Source: Massilia sp. WG5
GTDB taxonomy: Bacteria > Pseudomonadota > Gammaproteobacteria > Burkholderiales > Burkholderiaceae_D
DNA: 64,000 nt
Assembly: GCF_001412595.2 (NCBI RefSeq)
Contig: NZ_CP012640.2
Coordinates: 1,240,001-1,304,000, forward strand
Direction: 5' to 3'
In this document: positions 35,249-45,108 of the stretch, one piece after another
Position numbering within the stretch: position 1 is the stretch's first letter
Layout: each line of letters starts with the position of its first letter
Notes under the pieces: model-generated
What the model was told of the DNA's origin: nothing
Seen by the model: only the letters and a program-made list of their open reading frames with translations
Database searches by the model: none
Made by a program: the position numbers and the translations under genes

Positions 35249-36622
35249 ATGGACACCCTCGCCCAGCCCCTCGATAGCGCCTCCGGTGTCGACCCCGTGG
35301 CGCCGCGCCCAGCGCCAACCGTGCTTCCCCCGATACCGCGCACGGTCGCCGGTACCGGCCTGCCCTTCCTGTTCCTGGTCGAACTCGCCGTCAAGACCCT
35401 ATTCCTCGGTGGTTTGCTGCGCATGACCGAGCTGGCCGGGCGCATGAAGCTCAGTGTGAGCGTGATCGACCCCGTCCTCTCCTACCTGCGCGCCGAGCGG
35501 CTGTGCGAGACCAGCCGCGCCGGCGGCGCTACGGGCACCGATGCCGACGTCTGCTACCGGCTGACGGACCTGGGCCGCGCACGCGGCGCCGAGTACCTCG
35601 CGCGCTGCGGCTATACCGGTGCGGCGCCGGTCACCCTGGAGAGCTACAGCGCCGCCATCGCCGCGCGCAGCGTCATCACGATGCGCATCGCACGCGAGAC
35701 CGTGCAGGCAAGCTTCAAGGATATCGTGGTGGCGCCCGGCATCCTCGACCAGCTGGGGGTGGGCATGAATTCCGGACGCGCCATGTTCATCCACGGCCCG
35801 GCCGGCAGCGGCAAGACCTTCCTGTCCGAGCGCCTGGCGCACCTGCTGCAGGGCGAGGTCGCGGTGCCGCATGCCATCTACGTGGGCGGCGAAGTGGTAC
35901 AGGTATTCGACCCCGTGGTGCACGAGGTCCGGAGCCATGACGCCGGCGGCGAGGCGCCGTTCCGGCGTCCCGACGGCGACGCCCGCTGGGTCAGCTGCCG
36001 GCGCCCGGCCGTGCTGACCGGCGGCGAACTCTCGCTCGACATGCTCGACCTGAAGTTCGACCACACCACCCGCTATTACCAGGCGCCGCCGCACCTGAAG
36101 GCCAACAACGGCATCTTCATCATCGACGACCTCGGGCGCCAGCGCTGCTCCCCGGAAGACCTGCTGAACCGCTGGATCGTGCCGATGGACCGCCGGATCG
36201 ATTTCCTCGGCCTGCACACCGGCTACAAGTTCGAAGTGCCCTTCGACGTGATCGTCATCTTCTCCTCCAACCTGCCGCCGGAGGAGCTCGGCGATGGCGC
36301 CTTCCTGCGCCGGATCGGCTACAAGATCCACATCGGCGCGCTGACCGAAAGCGATTACCGCAGGATTTTCATGGCCGCCTGCGCGGACTTCGGCATCGCC
36401 TGGGAGTCGGAGGCTTTCGACTGGCTGCTGCGCGAGCGCCACCTTCGCGAGGAGCGCCCGCTGCTGGCCTGCTATCCGCGCGACCTCCTGTCCCAGGTGC
36501 GCGACCGCGCCGCCTACGAAGGCGTGGCGCCGGCGCTGACCCCGGAAGCCCTCGACTGGGCGTGGAACAACTTCTTCACCGGCCACCAGGTTCACGGCGC
36601 CGGCGCTTACCTTCAAAGGTGA
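35249..36622 (+). CDS. AAA-type ATPase embedded in the Tad locus
   Basis: A 457-residue ATPase that is not part of the canonical Tad set. Residues about 45-125 look like a winged helix (LLRMTELAGRMKLSVSVIDPVLSYLRAERLCE). Walker A is IHGPAGSGKTFLSERL near residue 195, Walker B GIFIIDDLGRQ near residue 295, then sensor 1 VIFSSNLPPEELG and an arginine FLRRIGYKI. The C-terminus has an AAA lid with CYPRDLLSQV. It could remodel the pilus machine or act as a regulator. No signal peptide or TM. Its start follows cpaA by 13 bp, so it belongs to the operon. Confidence 0.75.
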   Translation: MDTLAQPLDSASGVDPVAPRPAPTVLPPIPRTVAGTGLPFLFLVELAVKTLFLGGLLRMTELAGRMKLSVSVIDPVLSYLRAERLCETSRAGGATGTDADVCYRLTDLGRARGAEYLARCGYTGAAPVTLESYSAAIAARSVITMRIARETVQASFKDIVVAPGILDQLGVGMNSGRAMFIHGPAGSGKTFLSERLAHLLQGEVAVPHAIYVGGEVVQVFDPVVHEVRSHDAGGEAPFRRPDGDARWVSCRRPAVLTGGELSLDMLDLKFDHTTRYYQAPPHLKANNGIFIIDDLGRQRCSPEDLLNRWIVPMDRRIDFLGLHTGYKFEVPFDVIVIFSSNLPPEELGDGAFLRRIGYKIHIGALTESDYRRIFMAACADFGIAWESEAFDWLLRERHLREERPLLACYPRDLLSQVRDRAAYEGVAPALTPEALDWAWNNFFTGHQVHGAGAYLQR

Positions 36623-36627
36623 ATGAC

Positions 36628-37443
36628 ATGAAAAACACACGCGGATTATTGATGCTGGGCCTTGCCCTGCTGCTGGCGCTGGCTGCGGTGTTCGCCGCCG
36701 TCGGCTGGATCAAGGGGAGAGCCTCGAGCCAGACGACCATGGTGGCCGTGGCCATGTCTGACATCAGCCTCGGCGCGCGCCTGTCGCCGGAGATGATCCG
36801 CATGGTCGACTGGCCGGCGGCCGTCGTGCCGCCCGGCTCGTTCTCGGACCCGAAGGCGCTCGCCAGCCGGGTCGCCCGCTCGGCCCTCCAGCGCGGCGAA
36901 CCGATCATGGAAGCCAAGCTCGCCCCGCCGGGCACCCAGGGCGGCCTGTCGGCGGTGGTGGCCAACGGCAAGCGCGCGATGACGGTGCGCGTGAACGACG
37001 TGGTCGGCGTGGCCGGCTTCGCCCTGCCCGGCAACTTCGTCGACGTCCTGGTCAACACCGAGGGCGACGCGGCCCATGGCGACCGCGGCAACGCATCGAT
37101 CTCGAAGATCGTCCTCGAACGGATCCTGGTGCTGGCGATCGCGCAGGACCCGAACCGGGACGACACCAAACCGAAGGTCGTGAATGCCGTCACGCTGGAG
37201 CTCACGCCCGAGCAGACGGAAAAGCTCGACCTTGCGCGCAGCGTGGGCACGCTCTCGCTGGTGCTGCGCAACCAGATCGATCCCGACCCGACCAGCACCC
37301 GCGGGGCGACCAAGCAGGCCCTGCTCGGCCTGGCCCGCCCGGCGGCCGCTCCGGCGCCGGTACGCAAGGTGACGCTGGCACGCCCGGCAATGGTACGCGT
37401 CGACGTCATCAAGGGACTCGAACGCACGACCCAACAATTCTAG
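36628..37443 (+). CDS. cpaB: Flp pilus assembly protein CpaB/RcpC
   Basis: A 271-residue periplasmic protein with an N-terminal anchor (LLMLGLALLLALAAVFAAVGWI). An SAF domain follows: VAMSDISLGARLSPEMIRMVDWP, then PGGSFSD, RSALQRGEPIMEAKL. The second part includes RAMTVRVNDVVGVAGFALPGNFVDVLV, typical of RcpC. It supports secretin assembly. The start 6 bp after the ATPase stop fits the operon. Confidence 0.92.
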   Translation: MKNTRGLLMLGLALLLALAAVFAAVGWIKGRASSQTTMVAVAMSDISLGARLSPEMIRMVDWPAAVVPPGSFSDPKALASRVARSALQRGEPIMEAKLAPPGTQGGLSAVVANGKRAMTVRVNDVVGVAGFALPGNFVDVLVNTEGDAAHGDRGNASISKIVLERILVLAIAQDPNRDDTKPKVVNAVTLELTPEQTEKLDLARSVGTLSLVLRNQIDPDPTSTRGATKQALLGLARPAAAPAPVRKVTLARPAMVRVDVIKGLERTTQQF

Positions 37444-37460
37444 CGAGAGGCCATACGAAC

Positions 37461-38981
37461 ATGGGACCATTGAGCACACAGGCAGTCGCGACGATCGCGG
37501 CATTGACCGCGCTGGCAGCCGCCGCGCCGGCGGCCGCCCAGGCCACGCAGGAAAAGAGCGTGAAGGCGAAGAACGTGCAGGCGGCCCTGCGCGTGCCGGC
37601 GGCGGCGGCGGCCCGGCCCAGCGGCGCGGTCACGATGGCGCCGAAGGTCACGCTGGCCGAAGGCAAATCCACCCTGCTGCGCCTGCCCTACCCGGCAACC
37701 CGCCTGTCGGTGGGCGACGCCCGCGTGGCCGACGTCATCCTGCTCAACCCCAGCGAACTCTACATGCTCGGTAAATCGGTCGGCACCACCAACCTCATCC
37801 TCTGGAACAAGAACAACGACGCCACCATCATTGACCTGGCGGTGGACCTCGACACCAGCGCGCTGGGCGCCCGCTTCGAACAGCTTCTGTCCGGGGAAAA
37901 GGACGTCAGGATCACCACCGCGGCGAATACCCTGGTGCTGTCGGGCGTGGTGTCGGACGCCGTCAAGCTGGACCAGATGCTGGCGCTGGCAAATGCCTAT
38001 GTCCAGCGCAGCGCGGCCGCCGGCAGCGCCGGCGGCGCGGCTGACGGCGCCGCCGGCGGCGGGGCGGCCGGCGGCCAGGCCGGAAACAGTCCGCGGGTGA
38101 TCAACATGGCCTCGGTCGCGGCGCCGCAACAGGTCATGCTCGAAGTGCGGGTGGCCGAAATTTCGAAAACCCTGGTCGACCAGCTTGGCGTGAGCATTGG
38201 GGCCAGCCACACCAACGGCAGCTGGACCTACAGCTTCCTGTCCAACCTGCTCACCAATAACCCGAGCGTGCTCGACGCCTTCAACAAGAAGAACGGGAAT
38301 TTCCTGACGATCGATGCGCAAAAGCGCGACGGGCTGATCAAGGTGCTGGCGGAACCGACGATCATGGCCATCAGCGGCCAGGAAGCCAGCTTCCTGGCGG
38401 GCGGCAAGATCTTCATCCCGGTCAGCCAGAACAACAACGGCGGCATCCCGACCATCACCCTGGAAGAAAAGGAATTCGGCGTGGCCGTCAAGTTTACCCC
38501 GACGGTACTGGAAGGCGGCCGCATCAACCTGAAAGTGGCGCCGGAAGTGTCCGACCTGAACCGCGAGGGCATCGGCATCACGGCGACCGGGGTGTCGACG
38601 ACCGCGGTACTGCCCTCGTTCACCACCCGGCGCGCCACCACTACGGTGCAACTGTTCGACGGCCAGAGCTTCGCCATCGGCGGCCTGATCAAGAATAACG
38701 TCACCACCAACGTGAAGGCCTTCCCGGTGCTGGGCGAAGTGCCCGTGCTGGGCGCGCTGTTCCGCAGCAGCGACTTCCAGACCGATCGCTCCGAACTGGT
38801 GTTCATCATCACCCCGCATTTGGTGAAACCGCTGCCGGCCGACTACAAACTGCCGACCGACAACTATGTGGAGCCGAGCCGCAGCGAGTTCTTCCTCGGC
38901 GGTAAGCACGAGGGCCAAGCGCCGGCCGAACCGGTCCGCAGTGCCGCCGCCGCTGCGCCGACCGGGTTCGATCTCAAATAG
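37461..38981 (+). CDS. cpaC: Tad secretin CpaC/RcpA
   Basis: Outer-membrane secretin of 506 residues, through which the pilus leaves the cell. Signal peptide to about residue 26 (AAPAAAQA). Then a BON/pilus-formation domain (VTLAEGKSTLLRLPYPATRLSVGD...VGTTNLILW), a Gly/Ala-rich linker (AGSAGGAADGAAGGGAAGG) and the secretin core with VMLEVRVAEISKTLVDQLG, VLAEPTIMAISGQEASFLAGG and VPVLGALFRSSDFQ...ELVFIITPHLV. The C-terminal tail is Ala/Pro-rich. Confidence 0.95.
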   Translation: MGPLSTQAVATIAALTALAAAAPAAAQATQEKSVKAKNVQAALRVPAAAAARPSGAVTMAPKVTLAEGKSTLLRLPYPATRLSVGDARVADVILLNPSELYMLGKSVGTTNLILWNKNNDATIIDLAVDLDTSALGARFEQLLSGEKDVRITTAANTLVLSGVVSDAVKLDQMLALANAYVQRSAAAGSAGGAADGAAGGGAAGGQAGNSPRVINMASVAAPQQVMLEVRVAEISKTLVDQLGVSIGASHTNGSWTYSFLSNLLTNNPSVLDAFNKKNGNFLTIDAQKRDGLIKVLAEPTIMAISGQEASFLAGGKIFIPVSQNNNGGIPTITLEEKEFGVAVKFTPTVLEGGRINLKVAPEVSDLNREGIGITATGVSTTAVLPSFTTRRATTTVQLFDGQSFAIGGLIKNNVTTNVKAFPVLGEVPVLGALFRSSDFQTDRSELVFIITPHLVKPLPADYKLPTDNYVEPSRSEFFLGGKHEGQAPAEPVRSAAAAAPTGFDLK

Positions 38982-38990
38982 GAGTCAAGC

Positions 38991-39266
38991 ATGAGTCTGC
39001 ATCCCATATTGCGTGCCAGTCTGTACGGCCTGAGCCTGCTGAGCGCCGGTTGCGTGACCCAGCCGGTCGCGGCGCCTTTCGGCGCCAGCGTGAGCCTGGC
39101 GATGGCGCAGCAAGTGCTCGACCCGATGGCCGGCGCGAAACACGCAGGCGTCGAGGGCATGGGCGCCCAGGAAGCGAAAAGCGCCTACGACGCCTACCAG
39201 AAAACCTTCCGTGCACCGCAACCGCAGCCGAATGTGTTCACCATCGGCGTGGGCGGTACGCGCTAG
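38991..39266 (+). CDS. Small lipoprotein in the Tad locus
   Basis: A 91-residue predicted lipoprotein: signal with lipobox LLSAGC (Cys about 21), then a short mature region with AMAQQVLDPMAGAKHAGVEG and AYQKTF. It occupies the place where CpaD/TadD-type or RcpB lipoproteins often sit beside the secretin, so it may be a pilotin-like partner; sequence alone does not prove it. 9 bp after cpaC, 8 bp before the next gene. Confidence 0.8.
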   Translation: MSLHPILRASLYGLSLLSAGCVTQPVAAPFGASVSLAMAQQVLDPMAGAKHAGVEGMGAQEAKSAYDAYQKTFRAPQPQPNVFTIGVGGTR

Positions 39267-39274
39267 GCGGCATT

Positions 39275-40561
39275 ATGGTTTTCCGAGTCATTCCCCGGCC
39301 AACCATTCGCGCACCCGGCCGCGAAGGCGGCGCCGTGGCGATCATCGTCGCAGTGACGCTTGCCGTCCTGGTCGGCTTCGCAGGCATCGTGCTCGACCTG
39401 GGACGCCTGTTCGTCAACAAGACCGAACTGCAGAATGCGGCCGATGCCTGCGCGCTGGCAGCGGCCAGTGAGCTGGTGTGCAACCCCGCCGCGGGTCCTT
39501 GCCCGGCGGCGTTCCTGGCCGACGCCCAGGCCGCCGGCATCGCCGTGGCCTCGCGCAATGCCAGCGATTTCCGTTCCGCCGCGGTGACGATCGCACCGGC
39601 GGATGTGCGCTTCAATACGGCGATCGGACCGAACGACGCTTACCTGTCGCTCGCAGCCGGCGCCAGTCCGAATTCGAGATTCGCTATGTGCATCGCCCGC
39701 TCGGCGGCGATATCGCCCCGGTTCATGGAGGTACTCAAACACTTCGACGCGTTCGTCGTACAGGCGCAGGCGGTGGCGACCCTGGCGCCGGGCCAGAGCG
39801 CCTGCAATGCCGCACCGATCGGTGTTTGTGCCGATATGACGAAGCCTGCACCGGACTACGGCCACAAGCCTGGAGACTGGATCAAATCGACCTTCAACAA
39901 CGGCGCCGGTCCCGACGACGCCGACGTGCAAGGAGACTTCCGCTGGGTCGACTTCACGCCCAGCGCCGGGGGCACGAACGAGGTGCGCGATCAACTGCTC
40001 GGCAACGCCGCTGTCTGCGGCATCAAGGTTGGCGGCGACGTGAGCGAACAGGGGGTCAAGCAAGGTGCGAAGAGTGCCTGGAACACGCGTTTTGGCTTCT
40101 ATCCGAATGGCGCCAACGGGTACACGCCCCAGTCAGTCGCACCGGACAAGACCGGCTACGCCTTCCCCAGCAAGGCTCCCGGTCCGGTGATCCCGATCGG
40201 GACGTCAGCCTATGCTGCCTACCGCCAGAAGCAGGCCGAACATGCGGTTTTCGTTACAAACGAGTACGACGGCGCAAACAAGAACATTGCTGGAAAGGGC
40301 ATTTCCTCAAGCGATTACCAGACCTATGGTGCCGAGCGTCGCCTGGTGGTCGCCCCCATCCTGGAGTGCGGTAAATCGCCCAGTTCGGTGAAGATTCTCG
40401 GCATGGCCTGCGTCCTCATGCTCAATCCCATGTCGAACGGCTCAAAAGGCGATCTTTACCTGGAATGGCTCGGCATGGCGAACGTCCCCGGCAGCCCCTG
40501 TCGCACGATGGGAGCAGCAGGTGGCACGACTGGCGCCCTGGTACCGACCCTGGTGCAATAG
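39275..40561 (+). CDS. TadG-like pilus assembly protein
   Basis: A 428-residue protein with the Tad_N/TadG N-terminal segment GREGGAVAIIVAVTLAVLVGFAGIVLDLGRLFVNKTELQNAADACALAAASEL, that is, one TM helix followed by the D-L-G-R/NKTELQ-AADA motif of this family, then a large Cys-containing periplasmic domain (CNPAAGPCPAAF, CNAAPIGVCADM, CGIKVG). There is no clear von Willebrand metal site (DxSxS), unlike some TadG proteins. Probably a minor pilus or adhesin component. Start at 39275 ATG; the frame opens earlier. Confidence 0.82.
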   Translation: MVFRVIPRPTIRAPGREGGAVAIIVAVTLAVLVGFAGIVLDLGRLFVNKTELQNAADACALAAASELVCNPAAGPCPAAFLADAQAAGIAVASRNASDFRSAAVTIAPADVRFNTAIGPNDAYLSLAAGASPNSRFAMCIARSAAISPRFMEVLKHFDAFVVQAQAVATLAPGQSACNAAPIGVCADMTKPAPDYGHKPGDWIKSTFNNGAGPDDADVQGDFRWVDFTPSAGGTNEVRDQLLGNAAVCGIKVGGDVSEQGVKQGAKSAWNTRFGFYPNGANGYTPQSVAPDKTGYAFPSKAPGPVIPIGTSAYAAYRQKQAEHAVFVTNEYDGANKNIAGKGISSSDYQTYGAERRLVVAPILECGKSPSSVKILGMACVLMLNPMSNGSKGDLYLEWLGMANVPGSPCRTMGAAGGTTGALVPTLVQ

Positions 40562-40569
40562 GAGATCCC

Positions 40570-41025
40570 ATGCGCATAGCCAAAAATGAATCCGGCACCG
40601 TCCTTGTCGAACTGGCCCTGCTGCTCGTGCCACTCATGGTGCTGGCCTTCGGCATCACCGAATTCGGCCGTGCCGTCTACCAGTACAACGCACTCGCCAA
40701 GGGCGTGCGCGACGCGGCGCGTTACCTGTCGCAATATGCCCCGGGCGATGCCGCGAGCCAGGACGCTGCCAAGTCGCTGGTCGTATGCGGGCGCACGGAT
40801 TGCACCAAGGTGCCGCCCCTTGTGCCCGGCATGTCTTCCAGCCTGGTCAAGGTGCGCGACCGCATTTCGGACCCGGCACAGTTCAACCTGCAACCGACCG
40901 GGCGCGGCGTCGTGAACCTGGTCCGTGTTGAAGTCGTCGGCTTTACCTTCGCCAGCGCAGTGCCCGGTTTTGTCCGGAATATCGTTTTCGGGCCGATCCA
41001 GGCCACGATGGTGCAGGCGCTATGA
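40570..41025 (+). CDS. TadE-family pseudopilin 1
   Basis: A 151-residue minor pilin-like protein. NESGTVLVELALLLVPLMVLAFGITEFGRAVYQYNAL: processing after Gly, Glu at +5 and one TM helix. The C-terminal part contains a Cys pair (CGRTDC) and FTFASAVPGFV. It would be cut by CpaA and help pilus initiation. 8 bp after the tadG-like stop; ATGA overlap with the next gene. Confidence 0.88.
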   Translation: MRIAKNESGTVLVELALLLVPLMVLAFGITEFGRAVYQYNALAKGVRDAARYLSQYAPGDAASQDAAKSLVVCGRTDCTKVPPLVPGMSSSLVKVRDRISDPAQFNLQPTGRGVVNLVRVEVVGFTFASAVPGFVRNIVFGPIQATMVQAL

Positions 41026-41489
41026 GCATCCGCACCCCACCCCTTCTGCGCACCCAAGCCGGCGCCGCTGCCGTCGAATTCGCGCTGGTCGCGGCCACGA
41101 TCCTGCTGCCGCTACTGTTCGCCATGATGGAATTCGGCCGGGTCGGCTTCTACTGGAACGCGGCTACCGAGGCCACCCGCCTCGGCGCACGGCTGGCCGT
41201 CGTGTGCAACCTCGACGACGCCTCCATCCGCAGCCGCATGACCGCACTGTTCCCCGTCATCACGACGGCCGACATCAAGGTCGTTTACGAGCCAGGTGGC
41301 TGCACCGTCAATTCCTGCCTTCAGGTCACGGTATCGATCGCCAAACCGACCGAAGTACAGACTTACAACCCTTTTTTCAACTTCTCGTCTTTGTTTCCGC
41401 CCTTTAGCACCACACTGCCCAGGGAAAGCATGCGCAGTGCCTTCGGGCCCGCGGGCGCAGAAGTGTCGAACCCGGTATGCAGTGGATAA
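41022..41489 (+). CDS. TadE-family pseudopilin 2
   Basis: A 155-residue TadE-like protein. QAGAAAVEFALVAATILLPLLFAMMEFGRVGFYWNAATEATR has the Gly/+5 Glu processing site, a TM helix and the FGR motif. The distal part holds CNLDDA and CTVNSC cysteines. ATG overlaps the previous stop, so the two TadE proteins are probably made in equal amounts and may pair. Confidence 0.88.
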   Translation: MSIRTPPLLRTQAGAAAVEFALVAATILLPLLFAMMEFGRVGFYWNAATEATRLGARLAVVCNLDDASIRSRMTALFPVITTADIKVVYEPGGCTVNSCLQVTVSIAKPTEVQTYNPFFNFSSLFPPFSTTLPRESMRSAFGPAGAEVSNPVCSG

Positions 41490-41530
41490 ATCTCCGTCGT
41501 GTGCAGCAAAGTAATTAACAAGGAGTCACC

Positions 41531-42766
41531 GTGAAAATCGCCGCCGTATCACGCAATGAAAAGCACCTGCTCGAGATCGCCAGGCTGGTGCGGGAGCGCA
41601 GCCCCGGCGACGAACTGAACCTGTCCGCCGGTTCGCTCGAACGCTTCAGCAGCCATGCCGGGTCCAACATGCCGGACCTGCTGCTGCTCGACCAGCCGCA
41701 GGTCGGGGAACTGGCGCGCCTCGAAGCGCTCGGGGCCGCCCATCCGCGCATGATCACGATGATCCTGTCGGCCGAACAGACGGTGGAGTTCATGATGGAG
41801 GCCATGCGCGCCGGGGTGCGCGAGGTGCTGCCGGCGCCCGTCTCCGCCGCCACCCTGTTCCCGGCACTGGCGCGGATGCGCGAAAAGCTGGAACAGCACG
41901 AGCATGTCAACGGCAAGGTCCTCGCCTTCGTGTCCTGCAAGGGCGGCAGCGGCGCGACCTTCCTCGCCACCAATCTCGCTTATGCGCTGGCGACCGAGTG
42001 CAAGCAGCGCGTCGCCCTGATCGACCTTAACCTGCAATTCGGCGACGCCTCGCTGTTCGTGGCCGACCACAAGCCGCCCGCCACCCTGGCCGACGCGGCG
42101 CTGCAGATCCATCGCCTCGACGCCTCGCTGCTGGCCTCGATCATGATGCCGATCACCTCCACCTTCTCGGTGCTGGCGGCGCCCGACGATCCGGTGCACG
42201 CCGGCGACATCACGCCGACCCACATCGACAAGCTGCTGAGCCTGGCGCGCCGCCACTACGACTTCGTGGTGCTCGACGTCGGGCGCAGCCTCGACCCGGT
42301 CGGGGTGCGCGCGCTCGACCTGGCCGACACCATCTTCCCGGTGCTGCAGACCACCCTGCCCTACGTGCGCGACGGCAAGCGCCTGCTCGACGTGTTCCGC
42401 TCGCTCGGTTATTCGCCGGACAAGGTGCAGGTGATCGTCAACCGCCACCAGAAGAACGCCCACGTCAAGCTGCAGGACCTGGAAGCGGCCTGCGGCACGC
42501 CCATCTGGCGCCTGGTACCGAACCACTTCGAGACCGCCGCCGCCTCGGTCAACCAGGGCATCCCGGTGCTCAAGCTGTCGGCAAAGAACCCGATTGCCAA
42601 ATCGCTCAAGGGGTTGGCGCGCGGCCTCGTCGGGGATGCCATCCCGGCGCACGCGAACTGGCTCGGGCGCCTCCTGAACAAGCCCGCCAGGGAAGCGCCG
42701 CCGGCAGCGCCCGCCGTCAAGCAGGCTGCCATTGAGGAGAAACAGGTATGGATGCAGAAATCCTGA
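41531..42766 (+). CDS. cpaE: Pilus assembly ATPase CpaE/TadZ
   Basis: A 411-residue ParA/MinD-like protein that places the Tad machine at the cell pole in other bacteria. Residues about 1-120 form an atypical receiver-like domain ([17 protein letters not shown]). The Walker region is [17 protein letters not shown]: the usual second Lys of KGGxGKT is Ala, as is typical of TadZ. Then [14 protein letters not shown] and [10 protein letters not shown]. The start is GTG with AAGGAG 6 bases upstream. Its last 19 bases overlap cpaF. Confidence 0.92.
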   Translation: MKIAAVSRNEKHLLEIARLVRERSPGDELNLSAGSLERFSSHAGSNMPDLLLLDQPQVGELARLEALGAAHPRMITMILSAEQTVEFMMEAMRAGVREVLPAPVSAATLFPALARMREKLEQHEHVNGKVLAFVSCKGGSGATFLATNLAYALATECKQRVALIDLNLQFGDASLFVADHKPPATLADAALQIHRLDASLLASIMMPITSTFSVLAAPDDPVHAGDITPTHIDKLLSLARRHYDFVVLDVGRSLDPVGVRALDLADTIFPVLQTTLPYVRDGKRLLDVFRSLGYSPDKVQVIVNRHQKNAHVKLQDLEAACGTPIWRLVPNHFETAAASVNQGIPVLKLSAKNPIAKSLKGLARGLVGDAIPAHANWLGRLLNKPAREAPPAAPAVKQAAIEEKQVWMQKS

Positions 42767-44109
42767 CACTGCGTGACCGCCTGGCAGGCGTCACCGGCCG
42801 GGGTCTTGCGCAACCCAGCCCGCGCGCCGTACACAGCGCCGGCTACGCGCAGCTCAAGCACCGGATCCACCAGGGCCTGCTCGACCGGGTCGACCTGGAA
42901 AGCCTGCAGCAGCTGACACAGGACCAGATCCGCGACGAACTGCGCTTCATGGTCGAGCAGATGCTCGACGAGGAAGTCGTGCCGATCAACGAGGTCGAGC
43001 GCGGCAACCTGGTGCGCGACATCCAGGACGAGATGCTCGGCTTCGGTCCGCTCGAACTGCTGCTCGCCGACCCCTCCGTCTCCGACATCCTGGTCAACAC
43101 GCACAGCCAGGTATATGTCGAGCGGCGCGGCAAGCTCGAGCTGACCGAGGTGCGCTTCGCCAACGAGGCGCACCTGATGAAGATCATCGACAAGATCGTG
43201 TCGCGGGTCGGGCGCCGCATCGACGAATCCTGTCCGATGGTCGACGCGCGCCTGCCGGACGGTTCGCGCGTGAACGCGATCATCCCGCCACTGGCCATCG
43301 ACGGCGCCATCGTGTCGATCCGGCGCTTTTCGGCCGATCCGCTGCGCCTGTCGGACCTGGTCGCCTACAACAGCATGACGGCCGGCATGGCCGAGATCCT
43401 GCAGGGGCTGGGCAAGGCCGAGGTCAACATCCTGATCTCGGGCGGCACGGGCAGCGGCAAGACCACCATGCTCAACGTGATCTCCGGTTTCATCGGCCAG
43501 GAAGAGCGGATCGTCACGATCGAGGACGCGGCCGAACTGCAACTTCAGCAGCCGCACGTGGTGCGCCTCGAAACCCGCCCGCCCAACATCGAGGGCCAGG
43601 GCGAAGTGACCCAGCGCGCGCTGGTGAGGAACGCGCTGCGGATGCGCCCCGACCGCATCATCCTGGGCGAGGTGCGCGGCGGCGAGGCGCTCGACATGCT
43701 GCAGGCGATGAACACCGGCCACGAGGGCTCGATGGCGACCATCCACGCGAACAGCCCGCGCGACGCCCTCACCCGCCTGGAAAACATGATCAGCATGGCC
43801 GCGGCGTCCTTACCGACCAAGGCCATGCGCCAGCAGATCAGCTCGGCGATCGGGGTGGTCATCCAGGTATCGCGCCTGAACGACGGTAAGCGCAAGCTGG
43901 TGTCGCTGCAGGAAGTGACCGGCATGGAGGGCGACATCATCACCATGCAGGAGATCTTCCAGTTCAAGCAGACCGGCCTCGGCGAAAACGGCGCCATCAT
44001 CGGCCACTTCTGCGCCACTGGCATCCGCCCCCGCTTCCTCGAGCGCCTGCGCAACTACGGGGTGACGGTCGCGGACGAGCTGTTCGATCCCTCACGCAAG
44101 TTCGCATAG
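42748..44109 (+). CDS. cpaF: Pilus assembly ATPase CpaF/TadA
   Basis: Secretion ATPase of 453 residues that powers pilin assembly (and retraction in some systems). Walker [17 protein letters not shown] near residue 233, Asp box [16 protein letters not shown], Walker [17 protein letters not shown], and the His box [19 protein letters not shown]. The N-terminal helical part precedes [25 protein letters not shown]. Overlaps cpaE by 19 bp. Confidence 0.95.
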   Translation: MDAEILTLRDRLAGVTGRGLAQPSPRAVHSAGYAQLKHRIHQGLLDRVDLESLQQLTQDQIRDELRFMVEQMLDEEVVPINEVERGNLVRDIQDEMLGFGPLELLLADPSVSDILVNTHSQVYVERRGKLELTEVRFANEAHLMKIIDKIVSRVGRRIDESCPMVDARLPDGSRVNAIIPPLAIDGAIVSIRRFSADPLRLSDLVAYNSMTAGMAEILQGLGKAEVNILISGGTGSGKTTMLNVISGFIGQEERIVTIEDAAELQLQQPHVVRLETRPPNIEGQGEVTQRALVRNALRMRPDRIILGEVRGGEALDMLQAMNTGHEGSMATIHANSPRDALTRLENMISMAAASLPTKAMRQQISSAIGVVIQVSRLNDGKRKLVSLQEVTGMEGDIITMQEIFQFKQTGLGENGAIIGHFCATGIRPRFLERLRNYGVTVADELFDPSRKFA

Positions 44110-44117
44110 GGGACGTC

Positions 44118-45083
44118 ATGGACTACCTTTATTTCGTCTTCGCGACCCTGATCTTCCTGGCCGTGGTGCTGCTGATCGAGGGCGCCTACATGGCGTGGCA
44201 CGCGACGCGAGGCGCGGAAGCGCAGCGCCTGACGCAGCGCATGCGCACGATGTCCGCCAGCGACACGGCGAAGCCGGTCTCGATTACCAAGAAGCGCGTG
44301 ATGAGCACCCATCCGCTGGTACAGGACATGCTTACTGCCCTGCCCTTCACGGCGGCGCTCGACCGCCTGCTGGCGCAGTCCGGCAAGAACTGGACCGTGG
44401 CGGGCCTGCTCGGCTGCTCGCTGGGCGCGGGACTTGCAGCCTGGGCAGCCGCCTACTGGTGGGCATGGCCGGCCCGGCTCGCGCTCAGCCTCGGCCTTGC
44501 CCTGCTGCCCCTGCAACTGGTGCTGCGCGCACGCGCCAAGCGCCTGGACCGCATCGAAAACCAGCTGGCGGACGCGCTCGAGCTGATCAGCCGCGCGCTG
44601 CGCGCCGGCCATGCCTTCCCGACCGCCCTGAAGATGGTGGGCGATGAAATGAAGGATCCCATCGCCGGCGAGTTCGGCATCGTCTTCGACGAGATCAACT
44701 TCGGGATCTCGATGAGCGACGCGCTGGGCAACCTGGTGAACCGGGTGCCCAGCACCGACCTGCGCTACTTCGTCGTGGCCCTGATGATCCAGCGCGAGAC
44801 CGGCGGCAACCTGTCCGAACTGCTCGACAATATCGGCAGGATCATCCGCGATCGCATCAAGCTGCTGGGCCAGGTACGGGTGCTGTCGGCCGAGGGCAAG
44901 ATGTCGGCCTGGGTGCTCGGGCTGCTGCCCTTCGGCGCGGCCGGCATGATACAGCTGACCAATCCGCAATTTCTCGCGCTCCTGTTAACCGATTCGGCCG
45001 GGCAGAAAATGGTCGGCTTCGCGCTGGGGATGATGGCGGTCGGCTTTTTTGTGATGCGAAAGATCATCCGGATTCGCGTATGA
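44118..45083 (+). CDS. tadB: Inner-membrane platform protein TadB
   Basis: A 321-residue GspF-type (T2SSF) platform protein. N-terminal TM, then two TM helices (AGLLGCSLGAGLAAWAAAYWW), the cytoplasmic domain RAKRLDRIENQLADALELISRALRAGHAFPTALKMV and RETGGNLSELLDNIGRIIRDR, and C-terminal TM helices. It forms the platform with TadC. 8 bp after cpaF. Confidence 0.93.
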   Translation: MDYLYFVFATLIFLAVVLLIEGAYMAWHATRGAEAQRLTQRMRTMSASDTAKPVSITKKRVMSTHPLVQDMLTALPFTAALDRLLAQSGKNWTVAGLLGCSLGAGLAAWAAAYWWAWPARLALSLGLALLPLQLVLRARAKRLDRIENQLADALELISRALRAGHAFPTALKMVGDEMKDPIAGEFGIVFDEINFGISMSDALGNLVNRVPSTDLRYFVVALMIQRETGGNLSELLDNIGRIIRDRIKLLGQVRVLSAEGKMSAWVLGLLPFGAAGMIQLTNPQFLALLLTDSAGQKMVGFALGMMAVGFFVMRKIIRIRV

Positions 45084-45108
45084 AGCGCGTTCCAGCGAGG
45101 AGAATCCC

